Positions 22,070 through 33,845 of a stretch of DNA of 64,000 bases are shown in pieces. Position 1 is the stretch's first letter, and every line of letters begins with the position of its first letter. The position numbers and the translations under genes are program-made. The DNA comes from Lateolabrax maculatus (taxonomy: Eukaryota > Chordata > Actinopteri > Acropomatiformes > Lateolabracidae), in the NCBI GenBank assembly GCA_031216445.1, contig CM062214.1, positions 26,442,501-26,506,500 on the forward strand, read 5' to 3'. The notes below the pieces were generated by a model, which was not told the DNA's origin, did no database searches, and was given only the letters and a program-made list of their open reading frames with translations.

Positions 22070-25000
22070 CCACACATCCCTGCAGGCACATGCACACCAG
22101 GGTCTTTACGCTGTGCAGCCTTGTGGTACGAGCCCTCTGCAGTGCATCGCCTCCACCAGGGACAGCAGCATCTGAGCTGACCTGCAGGTATAACACAGCT
22201 TGTTATTCATGCAAGAGGTAAACCTGAGGGTACATCTTTCATACGTACGCATACTTATAGAATAGGCAGCCATGACAGATAAATCCATTTGTGTCACGGT
22301 GGGCCAGGAGTGGATAAATACCAATCCCCCATAAGGACCTTCTGATGCTTTGAATGAGATTCTGATATTCAGGGTCAAGATGTCTTCGCTTAAGTCTCAT
22401 ATGAAAAGCAAAAGAACAAACTCACTTTGGGGGAATTATGTTAGAGAGATGTTCGCAGAGACACAAAACATTCTCCACTTTAAGTTGGAGAGAGCGAGAG
22501 AGAGAAAGGAAGAGAGAAACAAAGAGACGGAGGGAATAAGAGGGAATAAGAGGAAAGCAGGCAGCGCAGGCAGACTAAGCATAAGAAGTATCTCAGGAGG
22601 AGCGGCTCATGCCTCTGAACTGCTCTGATATTAGGAACTGAAACAGTGGTTTGATAATGCGATATAAAACACATTTGGGTCTGCCTTGGCTCATTAAAGA
22701 TGAAAACAAGGAGAGTGTTACAATATGAATATTAAATGTTAAACATACTGTATTTTTTATATGTATAGTCTTAAATACATAAAATGCAGGAAACTGAGAG
22801 GCTTAAATCTCAAATTATTTTAAATTTATGGATTTATACTTCAATGTTAAAGAGATTCTATTTTTGATTAGATTCAGCTCTTGAAACATTCTAATAATTT
22901 ATTGTACAGGTTACATGAAAGTGGAAACATATATAATAAATATCAGCCCTGACACAGGGAAGGTTTTATTTCCTAGAACATCCATAATCTTCATGAAACA
23001 AAGACAATATTAAAACTTTTATTCTCAGACAGTTTATAAAATGTCCCTACAAAAGTTAAAAGGCTAAAAAACATGATCCAAGTTACATTTAATTCAAATG
23101 CATCATAACTTTAAATTATGTGCATTTCTGTATTATAACTTTAACAGCACATGCAAGTGGACAAAAGGGCTAAAACTATAGTTTTTTAATTTATAAAAAA
23201 GCAACTTTCTTCTGAGAATATGTAATTTAGCTATGTACTTGATTCCATATGTATATACATATATAGATAATCTCTAGATTTTCAGGTTAAGGCCCTTAAT
23301 GTGTGGTACAATGATATACAAACACAAATCACACACGAATTCTAAAAATCACAAGAATCTGAACAGAACTACAGTGAAAACCAGCACACAATAAGCAAAA
23401 GACTGCAGACTCAGAGTCTGCTCCCCGACTCAGCCTCCCATCTGTCCAACCCAGTGCGGTCAGTATAAAGATGTATGCGTTCAGATCTTTACGGCTGCCT
23501 GCTCTGTTTCAAGAGGGAGAGAAGAAAGTGGAGACAGTCCAAATTCCCCCTCAGGGCACATCTGGACCGTGCAGTTCAATGGATGTAACACTAATTGGCC
23601 TTACTTCCTCCTACATTCTTTGTGACACAGAATTTCGGTGCTGACCATGTTCCAAAGGGGGAGCTGTTGCTCAAAGCTCAACATCTGCCGACCTCGTGAT
23701 CAGCAGATCACCAGGCAGCAGTGTGGGCCAGTGTTAGTCTGCCGAGAGACAGCTTGTCACACCACAGCTCATGGGAGCTCATATACCTCATTTGCAATCA
23801 GACTGTCAGGAGTTGAAGCACTTAACCTGACGGAGATGGTTCAACAGCTCGCCTTTGGCTTCCTTTTCCCCTCTGCTTTCCTAACCTCTTTCTCTGTCAC
23901 CTCTTCAAAGCTGCAGGCTTGCCAATTTCATTTGTTGCTGTCTCTCACAATAATAGTAATTGTTTTAATCTCCAGGGCTCACTGTTTCCACTAGTTATCA
24001 TCATTTGCATGATAATAAAACAGACAGGCATTCTGCCGAATCATTCCAATTTTTCTGAAATGATTTTTTAGTATTTTGAAAAGGTTGGGCAGTGTCATTA
24101 TAATGGAGTCTATATACACACAAGACCTCATGGCATTTCAGAATCTAAATACAAAGCCTTGTCGCTTTCAGGAATGCTAAACTAGTCGGTTGACAACTGT
24201 GACATTTTGTAAACTTTCAGAGAAATATGTATCTCATTGCATAAAAGAAAATGAATCTGTTAATGTCGGGCAAGCCCCCAAGAAAAGCATTTTTAGCATT
24301 TAGTGGCCACAGACGGAATCACAGTTTTGTCCCAAAAGACCCTCTTCCCATTTGTAATCACTGCAGAGAAAAAAAACTGACTGCACTAAAACGAGGATCC
24401 ATCAATACATTGTTGTGGTGCCAATCGGAGGGTCAGCCAGTCTAATGAGCATGTGCTATGGGATCAATAATGCGGAAGCCTGAAGAACATTTTTGGCATG
24501 TTCACCCAGCAAGCAACTTTCGCCATCTTGGAGCACAGAATCCAGTTCTGTCCAAACATGGCCTAGTTATAACGTAATTGTGGAGATTTACACGTCACTA
24601 AATTAAAACAGATGGCACCACACAACAAAGTCACTGTGTACAGACTATTGTCAATAAATATTTACTACTACCTACTAACTGCCAAGTGTGACTACTGTTA
24701 GTTAACTGAATCAGTGAACTGACAGAACTAACACCAGCATGCCGATACTGTATATGACCTGTATATTGTTGAAAAGCTCACACTTAATCAAAATGCCATC
24801 TAATAATGGTGTAAAGTGAGAAGACTTTAAATTAACTTACACAAAATACACAACATACCTCACGTTGCAAACTATTATGCTTATAATGTAGATGAAATGA
24901 CCAAATACTGACAGTTAGGGTTAACTTAATCAGACACTTCCATATGCATGCATACTTAAATAGAACACCAAAAATAAGTTGTGTGATCATTTTTCACAAC

Positions 25001-25989
25001 AAGTGACACCTTTCATGTTACAGATAGCCAGTGTTAATATATAAAATATTGATTAATGCAACATATACTATTAGTAAAATGCTCTATTTGCATACTGGAG
25101 TTATTTCTTTAAGGTCAACCAGAAGAATATATTATGTAGAGTTCACAATATTGGAACAACATACTGCTTGCTTTAATTCTGACACGACTACAGGGTGAAG
25201 CCTGAGCGACAGCAGGCGTCTGCCCTGTCCAAGTGTCCTTGTAAGAAACTGAATCCCTACCAGCTCCATGGGCGCTGTTCTGTGGCTGAGTTTGACCTCT
25301 GACCTCTGTGTCAAAGTTAAGACAACTTTTCTAAAGGGGGCAGATACTGTAAATTAACGGATGGGTGAAAGAGCAACAAACCAATAAACAGGGAAAAAAA
25401 AACAAGTCAGCATTGCTCCTGAAGTGAACCAGTGATGAACCACATTTTGCGAAGGTCCTTTTCCAGCAGGCAGTGACATTCACATTTAACAATGTATGCA
25501 GAGACACCAGAGACACTGCCTAACGAAATCACACTGAAACAGATCTACTGTGACATGCAAATGAATATGTAAATTACACATTTTCAAGCCTCACATCCAC
25601 TCAGCTGAATTAAATATCTGGTCCCAAAGCATGACGAGTGACTTTTCCTACATGGACCTGGGACTTTCTCTGAAGAAGCGCTACAGTGAGAACAGCTGTC
25701 TCCCTGAATTGTAATATTTATTGTTTTCTTATGGTGGAATACATCAAACCTGGTCATTGTTCTGAGTTTTGTAGGTTTAGGAAGTGTACTTGGTCCAATA
25801 GTAGTAGTAAGAATTATGAGTCAAACTGTAGATGTCAGCATGAAGTGTTTGAAGAGGAGCCTGTCAAAATCCAGGGAACTGATTTTTAAACATAAATTCA
25901 TATTAGGGTTTCTTATGAGCATGGCATTGAAGCCACAAGTTTGCCATTTCACTGACATGACAGGTAGTTTCATGAGGATTTATCGGGTC
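22070..25989. other. non-coding DNA; weak exon-like open stretch at 23,631-23,995
   Basis: A good acceptor (CTCCTACATTCTTTGTGACACAG split around 23,608-23,630) is followed by about 120 open codons ending at a stop near 23,995, with a hydrophobic tail (HLLLSLTIIVIVLIS). No family is recognisable and the length is within chance for 64 kb. At 22,086-22,187 an acceptor and an AG|GTATAA donor frame a 102 bp open stretch, also weak. A perfect 16 bp palindrome sits at 23,247-23,262. The rest is AT-rich. Confidence 0.25.
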
Positions 25990-26216
25990 TTAAAGGGATA
26001 GGTCCGATTTTTTTGAGTTGGGATTGTATGAGGTACTTATCCATAGTCAGTGTATTACCTACAGGGGATGGCAGCCCCCAGTTTGTCCTCGATTGATTAT
26101 TTAGTTTCTCTTATTGGGTGAATTTTAGGTCTGAACTAACAAGTTAAAACACCAAAGTCAAATATAAGTATGAGTGAAGCTCACACAACCCCACTTCAAA
26201 TTATCAAACTATCCCT
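25990..26216. mobile_element. internally deleted MITE (TTAAAGGGATAG...CTATCCCT)
   Basis: Starts TTAAAGGGATAGGTCCGATT at 25,990 and ends ACCCCACTTCAAATTATCAA then ACTATCCCT near 26,216. The tips are inverted repeats: TTTTTTGAGTTGGGATTGT at the start pairs with ACAACCCCACTTCAAA at the end. GTACTTATCCATAGTCAGTG (26,033-26,052) is a hallmark of this percomorph element. At about 227 bp it is shorter than the copies I remember, so the middle is probably deleted. Confidence 0.75.
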
Positions 26217-26384
26217 CGACAGCCTCTCATTCCTGCAGCTCATGTAAAATTATTAAGTTATTTCATGACGAGGAGGTTAGCTGAGTATTTCATTGATATC
26301 TTTATATGCTGTATTAGACAAAAAGTCCTGTCACAAAACAGACCTGTGTTGACTCAGAAGTATTTCTTTTCTTTCGTTTTAAAG

Positions 26385-26625
26385 ATGCCACAAGACATTT
26401 TGGAGAAAAAGCCTCCTGTAAAATGGAGGTAAGACACCATCAGCACTTCAGTGTTGGAGGTTTGTTGTGAGTCAGCCTGTAATCACTGACACAGATTGCA
26501 CTTTCCTTTCACAGCTCAAAGAGACTGAGAGAGCGACTGAAAAGCCGGTGCTGCCATCTTTTCAGTCTCAGGGAGATTGTCCTTCTGCATCAAAGTGTGA
26601 TTCTAGTCAGAAAACAACTGTGTGA
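26385..26625 (+). CDS. possible last two exons of an unidentified gene
   Basis: Two blocks have good splice signals. An acceptor (pyrimidine-rich TTTCTTTTCTTTCGTTTT then AAAG) precedes a 44 bp block at 26,385-26,428, which ends AG|GTAAGA. An 86 bp intron follows with CACTGAC and CTTTCCTTTCACAG, then a block from 26,515. One frame gives ATRHFGEKASCKME joined to LKETERATEKPVLPSF..., ending SSQKTTV and a stop at 26,623-26,625. That is a hydrophilic tail with a class-I PDZ-ligand-like end (T-T-V). A second frame starts at the ATG on the exon edge and stays open for longer. Having two usable frames weakens the case. AATAAA occurs at 27,100 and 27,154. I do not recognise the protein and found no upstream exons, so a chance pairing is quite possible. 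Confidence 0.28.
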
Positions 26626-29384
26626 ACAACAAAAACATGCAGAAACTGCATATTCAGCTCTGCAGACAACAGAAGCAAACAATTTGAGACACATTTCCAT
26701 CATATCACTTCTCCATGACGGGAAGTAAATGTGTGTTTACTTACTTGGAGCCTTACTCGGGTGACTAAATGAACGAAAGTGCAATGAGTTAAAACTGTGT
26801 TAATGACAAAGTAATGATACTATTTCTGACGAGGTGATAGGAGATATATCATCACCTTTCAAATTAATGTTGCCAACTTGTCAGCCTACAGCTACTAATT
26901 TACACGTCCAACATTTACTTCCAAAGCAACACGAGCAGCAACACAATCCGATTGTTGTACGCCAGCTTCAGCCTGATTAATTACTTTATTTGGAGGTAAA
27001 AGCTATAGTGAGGACATCAATAATTAAATAATAATCATTCTGCAGAGGAAAACTGTTTGCATCCACAATGGAGAGTGCAATAGGTCAGAGTTGAACCACA
27101 ATAAACAACAACTGCTGAACAATAATTTTACCGTTCCTCTTCATTTTCTCTTCCAAATAAACCAGATTTATCCTTAATGCCGCTTTCTAATTTAAAGATA
27201 TGGCAGCTACGTAGGAGAGCTTGAATAGCTTCTGGGCTCAATGTGATTTAATAGGATCAACAACACGAAAAACCTGAGAGATTAGTGTTCAATGTACAAT
27301 ATTTATGAAACCTGACATGAAGGCCTAACACTAGATTATCAGTAGATGTCGATGTTAAGGCCAGCAGGAGATCGTCAGAGTTGAGGAGCATGTGACTTAA
27401 TAGACCATAATGTGAACGCAATCATGGGTAATCCAATTTTATATGCAAGGTTTCAGTATGAGATGTTGTTTTGGTTGTTATAGAATATATGGTATTATTT
27501 ATGGCTGACAGCACTGCTGGAAAACCTCGCCATTATACACGCAGGCTGCCATTTACGTGTCTTTACACAGGGGAAAATGGTCGTAAAAAATCCAGCTGTA
27601 TGAATTCTTTTGCTGAATGTCTGTATTTATTGTTTGACACAGATTACAGCCCACTCATCTTGTATCTTTTGCCGCGTCACACTCGTGTGGAGATCTGCTC
27701 AGTTTTGCATCCATATTGCATCGTGTCTATTGGCATTTGTTTATGTACAGTATTAAGAAGTATTGATTCTGCCATCATTTTGTACTGATGCACTTTACAC
27801 TAACCTCGAAGGTCATCATGATTGCATAGTAGTGTAGTCAATCAATTTTATCTTGCTATTGTGCACAAAATGAGACTTTGTAATATATTCATTAATAATA
27901 CTTAGTTCTCAAACATACTCAGAACTAAGAGATTATCTATTTATTTATCTACTGCACATCATTTGCCTGAGCACTAATGTGTTAACCGTTAGCCATCAGT
28001 CAGTGTTCCACAATATGTAACACTGCCATACCTTTGCATCCTTGTGTAACTATTTTATTCAATTAACTGATTAAAATAGATTAAATGTACAAAATACATG
28101 TCTAGAATATACCTTAAGGATAAGTTCAGTATCAAAAGAAAAAGCCCCTAGAGGATTACAATTTTCTTGGGACCATGACATCACATTTTATGGAAATCAA
28201 CCCTTTACGTTTTTATATGATCAATTTAAACATACATATTAAATAAATAAATGAATAAAATATGTATTACAATATTGTATTAAATAAATACATAGTGTCC
28301 AATACAGCAAAAACCTATTGGCAAAACCGATGGATGGACAACATTCATACCCTTAAGACCAGCTGCTTGCGTGTTAAAAAACAATAGACAATCAATATTT
28401 TAGGTAAAGGCTGAGAGATGCTATTGAGTCAGATATCATGAGACATCCCTGCATCTTTCACTTTTATATAACTGTGAGAGACTGTGAGATGTGTAGATAC
28501 AAATATACAGAGTTTGTAGGTATTTCTGGAGTTATGACCGTCCACAACCACCAAAGAACTCAAGCCAGCAGCCTAAATGCTCTTCAGCCACCACTTCTCA
28601 TTTAAATTATTCAAATCAGTCTGGTGAAACTGGTGGCTAGTTAAATTGTGAGGGGGTCCACTGTAGCTTCACAAACATGAAACCCCAAACAATAAGCAAT
28701 GTTATTCGAAACAAACAGCCAGAGGAGTTTTGGAAGTTTTTGTGAGTCTTTTCAGCTACCGGCTTGAGAGGGGAGATTTCTGGATTCAGACGGCTGCTCA
28801 AAACGACTGACTGAGAACAGAAACTGAAGGTACTCAGATACTGTTTCCTGTGGGAAATATGACGTGGTTTTTGAACACTTCCAAAAGTGTCCACCATGAA
28901 CTGCCACCATTTTGGCAGTTGGTGGTCAAAAACATCCCCTCGTCTCTCCCTGCTGGCTGCTGTGGTTGTATTGCTTGTAATGGGTGAAATATAATGTGTC
29001 TTATTTGCCTGAATGTGGCTGATTGCGTTGTATTATAGTTACTGTAGGGCTGTCATTACTCAAGTTTGTCATTGTGTGCTGTCCACACACAGACCGGACA
29101 GACATGGGCATGGCCCTGCTGCGGCTTTGAACCAATTTAAAACTCCCCAATGTCACGATTATATTAGTGGTTGTCAAGTGACCTATGATAGACTGTGTGT
29201 GATTTGTGGTTGATTGTAGCCTGTGCAGAGGTCTGGTGCTTCGTTATTGGATTTTATTTTTATCCTTGCTTTGGTTGTAAATTGTGCTGTATAATAATAA
29301 GCTGTAACAGGTAAACGTGTTGTGTGGTCTGTTACACTCTGTTAATAGACTGTGGTATCCCAGAAGGGAAGAGTGTTTGCCAGT
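26626..29384. other. non-coding DNA, nothing recognised
   Basis: AT-rich. An 8 bp perfect hairpin with a 6 nt loop lies at 28,899-28,920 (AACTGCCA/TGGCAGTT). The frames of 60-105 codons here (27,471-27,788 is the longest) lack any supporting feature. Confidence 0.3.
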
Positions 29385-29720
29385 TGTGGAAGCTAAATTT
29401 ACTCAAGTACGATGCTGAAGTACAAGTTTGAGGTAGTTGTACCATTTTACGTGACTTTATACTTCTACTCCACTACATTTCAGACCAAACTACTGTACTT
29501 TCTTCTCCACTACATTTATATGACAGATAATTAGGATTCAGCCAAAACAGGATCAGCAAATAAAACATGAAGCAGTGTTAACCTGCCCAACAACACACCC
29601 AAGTAGTTAGAAGTAACTCCACTTTGACATTAAAATGCTGCTAAGGCATTAATGCATCAGTAATAATATCCCAATGATATATAAGATTAATTTTCAATTC
29701 TACTTTATCCTCCATTAACT
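29385..29720 (+). mobile_element. degenerate GTGGAAAGTA-type element
   Basis: CCAGTTGTGGAAGCTAAATT, TACTCAAGTACGATGCTGAA, CTCCACTACATTTCAGACC, AAGTAACTCCACTTTGACAT and TTAAAATGCTGC follow the order of the family at 60,287. Its right tip is not visible, so it is truncated or eroded. Confidence 0.6.
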
Positions 29721-29878
29721 TTATTTTGCATACATGCTCATACCTTCTATGCTTTCTACTTGGAACCCATTATTGCACCTCCTACATTTTAGTTATAATT
29801 AAATGTTATTGAACCAGTTTTCCACCAGTCATACCAGTCATTGCCTATGTTAAATGTAAACAGTATTTAATAGCATAA

Positions 29879-30065
29879 TGTGTTATGAGGAAAAGAGGTA
29901 TCATGATAACCCTGCTAAGGACCATGTAGTATTCATGTGGTGTGTGTGTTGCTGGTTTTAAGCCCTTGGATGTAACTAGTTGTTTTTCTGCTTGGCTACA
30001 ATAAAGAATTCCTATTTGTGATCAATGCCACCGTGATCTTCTGTGCAGTGTCTAAGAAAACTATG
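29879..30065 (+). mobile_element. possible solo LTR end (tentative)
   Basis: A stretch beginning TGTTATGAGG with TGGCTACAATAAAGAATTCC near 29,993 and then a pyrimidine-rich GCCACCGTGATCTTCTGTGC looks like the R/U5 part of a retroelement LTR, with its polyA signal. No matching target duplication and no partner LTR were found. Confidence 0.25.
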
Positions 30066-32674
30066 GGTCTGCTCTCACCGATCTCAGGAAACCTCACTTC
30101 TATGAAAAATGTACAGACAGGGTACTTAAGGGATCTGCAATCACAAAAAGTCCACTAAACTTTGGGAAGTGGTTATTTTATTATACTGCAGTAGGACATG
30201 TACAAATGCAAACACACACACACACAAAATGACAGTGATCATCAGAAAAGGCATGGCATCCCATAGTGTTACCACTACAATAGTTATGTTTAAACAATGA
30301 GTTTGTTTACAACATGAATCTTAAAAAAGAAATGGACATTGCTTTTATTTGCACACCCTACACACTCGTATTTGATAATTTATCCCACAGTGATTGATTG
30401 CATCACACCATATAGCACATTTTAACGTCCATTAAAATGCGTTAATACTATTGATAGTACAATTACTACAGTAAGTTTGTGAGAGGCTGCTCCTGTCCTT
30501 ATTCTCCCTGTTGTCTGCATATATTCATCTTGATGTGGCAGAGCTTGTTTTTCTCCATTTGCTGCTGTTCATTCTTGTACAGTACGAACAGTAACTAAAA
30601 CAACCTCCGCCGGAGTCAAATAATCCATCACAGCCGACACTGAGCCTCAGCCTAAATCTGGGTTTGCTGCTGTTTTTGTGTGTGTGTTATTCTACTGTGC
30701 TCGAGTGTTTTTACATGAGTGCACACAATGTGTTACGCTCTACTTCCTGTCAATCACCTGATACCCACAGGAAGAAATGTAAGTCTCTGTAAGCATGCGG
30801 ACTTAACATACTTCATTAACACATTCATGTTTTCTTATCTGGGACACGCTCGTCAGCCGGGGCAGCAGGTTAATTTTAAACTAGGTGGAACAATGTAAAG
30901 TTTGTGATTTGAAGTTTACACACATGAAGAAATGTTAAAAATATATGTAAATGATTGCATTTTGCTTGCATTTGAAACTAGACTGAGGTAAATAGGTTGT
31001 AGGTCTAAGGAACCATTGTGAGGACACGATAACAGCGTGTTGGGTCGCAGATGCACACAAGTGTGGAAAAACAATGCCACATGGTAGAGCCCTTAGAGTG
31101 CCACCGGCTACAGAAATGCTGACGCTAATATGAAGAAAGATAGAACTAATAGCTGAAAAATGTAAGTTAACATTTACAATGTACCTCAGGTTATTATGAC
31201 TAGACTGCTGCAGTAATTTCTGCAGAGCCTGCAGCTGCTCCACTGACAATGAAGGGCAGATTGACTTTTGGGACACAGAAGGTTTATTTGAGGTTTTTTT
31301 ACACTTGAACGAGCTTTATTTCCTTTTTCCACACCGTATGCCATGCTGCCTCAGTACACACAGTGGTGGCATAGTGGTGTCTACTGTTCATTATAAGTCA
31401 GATGTTGTCCTCCTCCTGAACCACACATGAGGCCCTGGTGGCCCTGCACAATGTCTGATTATATGTGCCTAGGTTACACACACTGTCATACATACTATAA
31501 GTAGGGGTTTTTTCATATTTATATGTAAAATATGACAATATTTCTTATTTTCTGAGGGAATATAAATGACTCACAATACATATGCATTTACATGTACTGG
31601 ATGTGGCCAGCAGAATTAATTCAGATTGATTTATTCCTTCATAAAATGCATCACTGTATCCAGAAAATAAAACAAGGTGGTGTCATCATCACATTTTTTA
31701 TTCATGCAGAAGTGAACCCTGACATAAAATGGTAAAATCTTACATCGGGAAACTGTTTAATCATACTGCATGTCCATTTAATTCATGTACGGAGTGATTT
31801 GGTAACAGTGTCAAACTGATACTTCAAAGAGATTACACTAAAAAACAGAACTTCTTTCTTTTGTGTTGGTAGCACAGTTTCTGCCATTAGATTCACTGTT
31901 AAGTTTTTATACAATATCATCATCAACTGAGGTGATTAAACCAGCCTTCAAAATAAAATATGTCCCTGTTGGCTGAAGCTGGTTAAAAGTGGTTGAATGA
32001 GGACTGATCAATGTAAGTGGTACCTGGCTCCGCTTTAATCAGAGCAATTGGGGAGGCAGGGCAAGCCAGCGAGATACAAGTCCAAGCAGCAAAGTACTGT
32101 AAGGGAGAACGGGGCATGAGAGATGTGCCCGATGCCTCGGGGAGAGAGACAGATAGAGAGATGGTCAGAACGTTAGAGAGAGATTGAGAAAGCAGAGTAG
32201 ACACGGAGCCAGAGGAAACCAATTAGGACAGTGATGGGCACTTAAATCAGGCTGTTATTCAATACTGCACTGTCTGTGTGGGAGTATTACAATTCCCTGA
32301 AGCTTGATGGAGTATTTCTTGTCTCTAGTTGACAACGGCTTAAAAGGGGGATAATACTGATTTTTAGCTTTGTGTGTTGCTCTTAGGCTCCAAGAAAACT
32401 GTCTGTATTAGTGAACGTTTTCTGCAGCCTCTTAAAGCCAGAAACAAGAACAAAGCTCGTCCTGCCTTCTAAGCTGTGACGTGACACCTTTTGTATATAT
32501 CTGCTCTGTACAACACATTTTTTAGAAGATTAGCTTAACAATAAAACATTTTTTGAATTGTAAACTGCTTCTGTTTAACACTATTTTGTCATAAAATACA
32601 ACAATGGTGGTCATATTGTCAGCGTTTGGTGGCGCATTTATCCCAGCAAGCATTTTCAGCAAACCCTCTAGTAT
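30066..32674. other. non-coding DNA, nothing recognised
   Basis: AT-rich with a short (CA)n at 30,212-30,227. The 113-codon minus-strand frame at 30,935-31,276 has no recognisable domain or splice context. Confidence 0.3.
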
Positions 32675-32990
32675 TTAAAGCTGTAATAGTTCATTTTTTG
32701 GACACTTTGGGGCAGCGGAAGAAGCCAAAAACACAACATCTGACATGTTATCACTTTATAGAATCAATATGTTACCAAACAACTGCCAATTTACACATCC
32801 GGCAGACACAAATCTATGGAGTTTGTGGGCCTGAAAACCAAAACACTGAGCTAAAAGTAGCTGAAAGGCACTGTAGAGCTGTAGCACTGCAGAACACCTG
32901 ATTTCTCTGTGAGTTTGTCACCATACAAGCAAAATCTTTCACATGCAAACGGTCACTTGATCTGATCTAAAAATATTCATTAGTGTAGCT
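32675..32990 (+). repeat. GCTGCATT/GGGGCAGC-family repeat, copy 2
   Basis: TAAAGCTGTAATAGTTCATT, CACTTTGGGGCAGCGGAAGA, ACAACATCTGACATGTTATC, ATTTACACATCCGGCAGACA, ATGTTACCAAACAACTGCC and GTGAGTTTGTCACCATACAA. Same order as the copies at 9,678 and 33,070. The middle (present at about 10,000 in copy 1) is missing. Confidence 0.65.
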
Positions 32991-33069
32991 TTAAAAAAAA
33001 CTTTCATGAAGTTACTACCCTGAAAGGAGCGCAAACTGGATGTCAACTTTCTACTTGTCTGTTGGGGCC

Positions 33070-33415
33070 TTAAAGCAGTATTAAATCATTGTGTCAGTCT
33101 CTTGTGGGCAGAACAACAAGCTGTAAAGACAACATTGATATATTATCACTTTATAAAGTTATAAACAGTTGCCTAATGACACATCCAGCAGACATGGGAG
33201 CAAGTCTGATATTCAAAAACAAAGACAGTGTCTATCTGCTGCCCGAAACCAGGTTCACGAGAGCAGTGCGACGTACCCAGAAGAGTACATTTGTGGGCTG
33301 CGAAACTAAAACAACGAGTTAAAAGATGCTAAAACACACAGCTGAGAGGGACTGCAGAGGCAGGTGATAACTTTCTGTGGGTTTATCACTACAAGCAGTC
33401 CCACTGACAAAGGTA
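33070..33415 (+). repeat. GCTGCATT/GGGGCAGC-family repeat, copy 3
   Basis: TTAAAGCAGTATTAAATCAT, AACAAGCTGTAAAGACAACA, TTGATATATTATCACTTTAT, ACACATCCAGCAGACATGGG, AACGAGTTAAAAGATGCTAA and GTGGGTTTATCACTACAAGC. It lies about 80 bp after copy 2 in the same orientation but differs in its middle, so it is probably a separate insertion or an old duplication. Confidence 0.65.
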
Positions 33416-33714
33416 TGTCACTGATTATTAACATTTAACTACGGAATAGTGGATCTTTAAATGGACCTATAATCCCATTAAAGTGAGTATTGGTCCCTGG
33501 AAAAAGACAAGCATCCTTTTGAAATCTAGACTTAATTCGAATTCCAAGCCCTATAACAAAAATATAACAAAAACAGATTCAAGAGATGGCTGCAATAGCA
33601 GCTGAGATATTCTGTGGATTACAGTACAGTACATTTTGTAGTTTATTACTCCTATTATACTAAACCCTCTTTTCAGTAAGGTTCTGACATAATATTGCAT
33701 GAAGTCACTCAGAT

Positions 33715-33845
33715 TTGATAATGAGATGGGATAACTTTGACTTTATTGCTCCCTGCAGGGAAATGTCCTTGTTATACAAAATAAAAGCACCCACACATAC
33801 CAAGAGCAAACACTACAACAAATATGATCTGCTAAAGAGCTAAAC
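33715..33845 (+). repeat. LINE-tail-like repeat (GATGGGATAACTTT type)
   Basis: GAGATGGGATAACTTTGACT, TTATTGCTCCCTGCAGGGAA and ATGTCCTTGTTATACA resemble a fish non-LTR retrotransposon 3' region that usually reads GATGGGATAAACTTTATT...GAGGGAAAT. Family uncertain. Confidence 0.5.

Noticed and set aside
22086..22187. 102 bp block between an acceptor and AG|GTATAA with a weak signal-peptide-like frame
   Set aside because: It begins 17 bp after a transposon tip, the hydrophobic part is broken by arginine, and the donor is weak.
23247..23262. Perfect 16 bp palindrome of AT-type sequence
   Set aside because: TATA-type palindromes are common in AT-rich DNA; no context suggests function.
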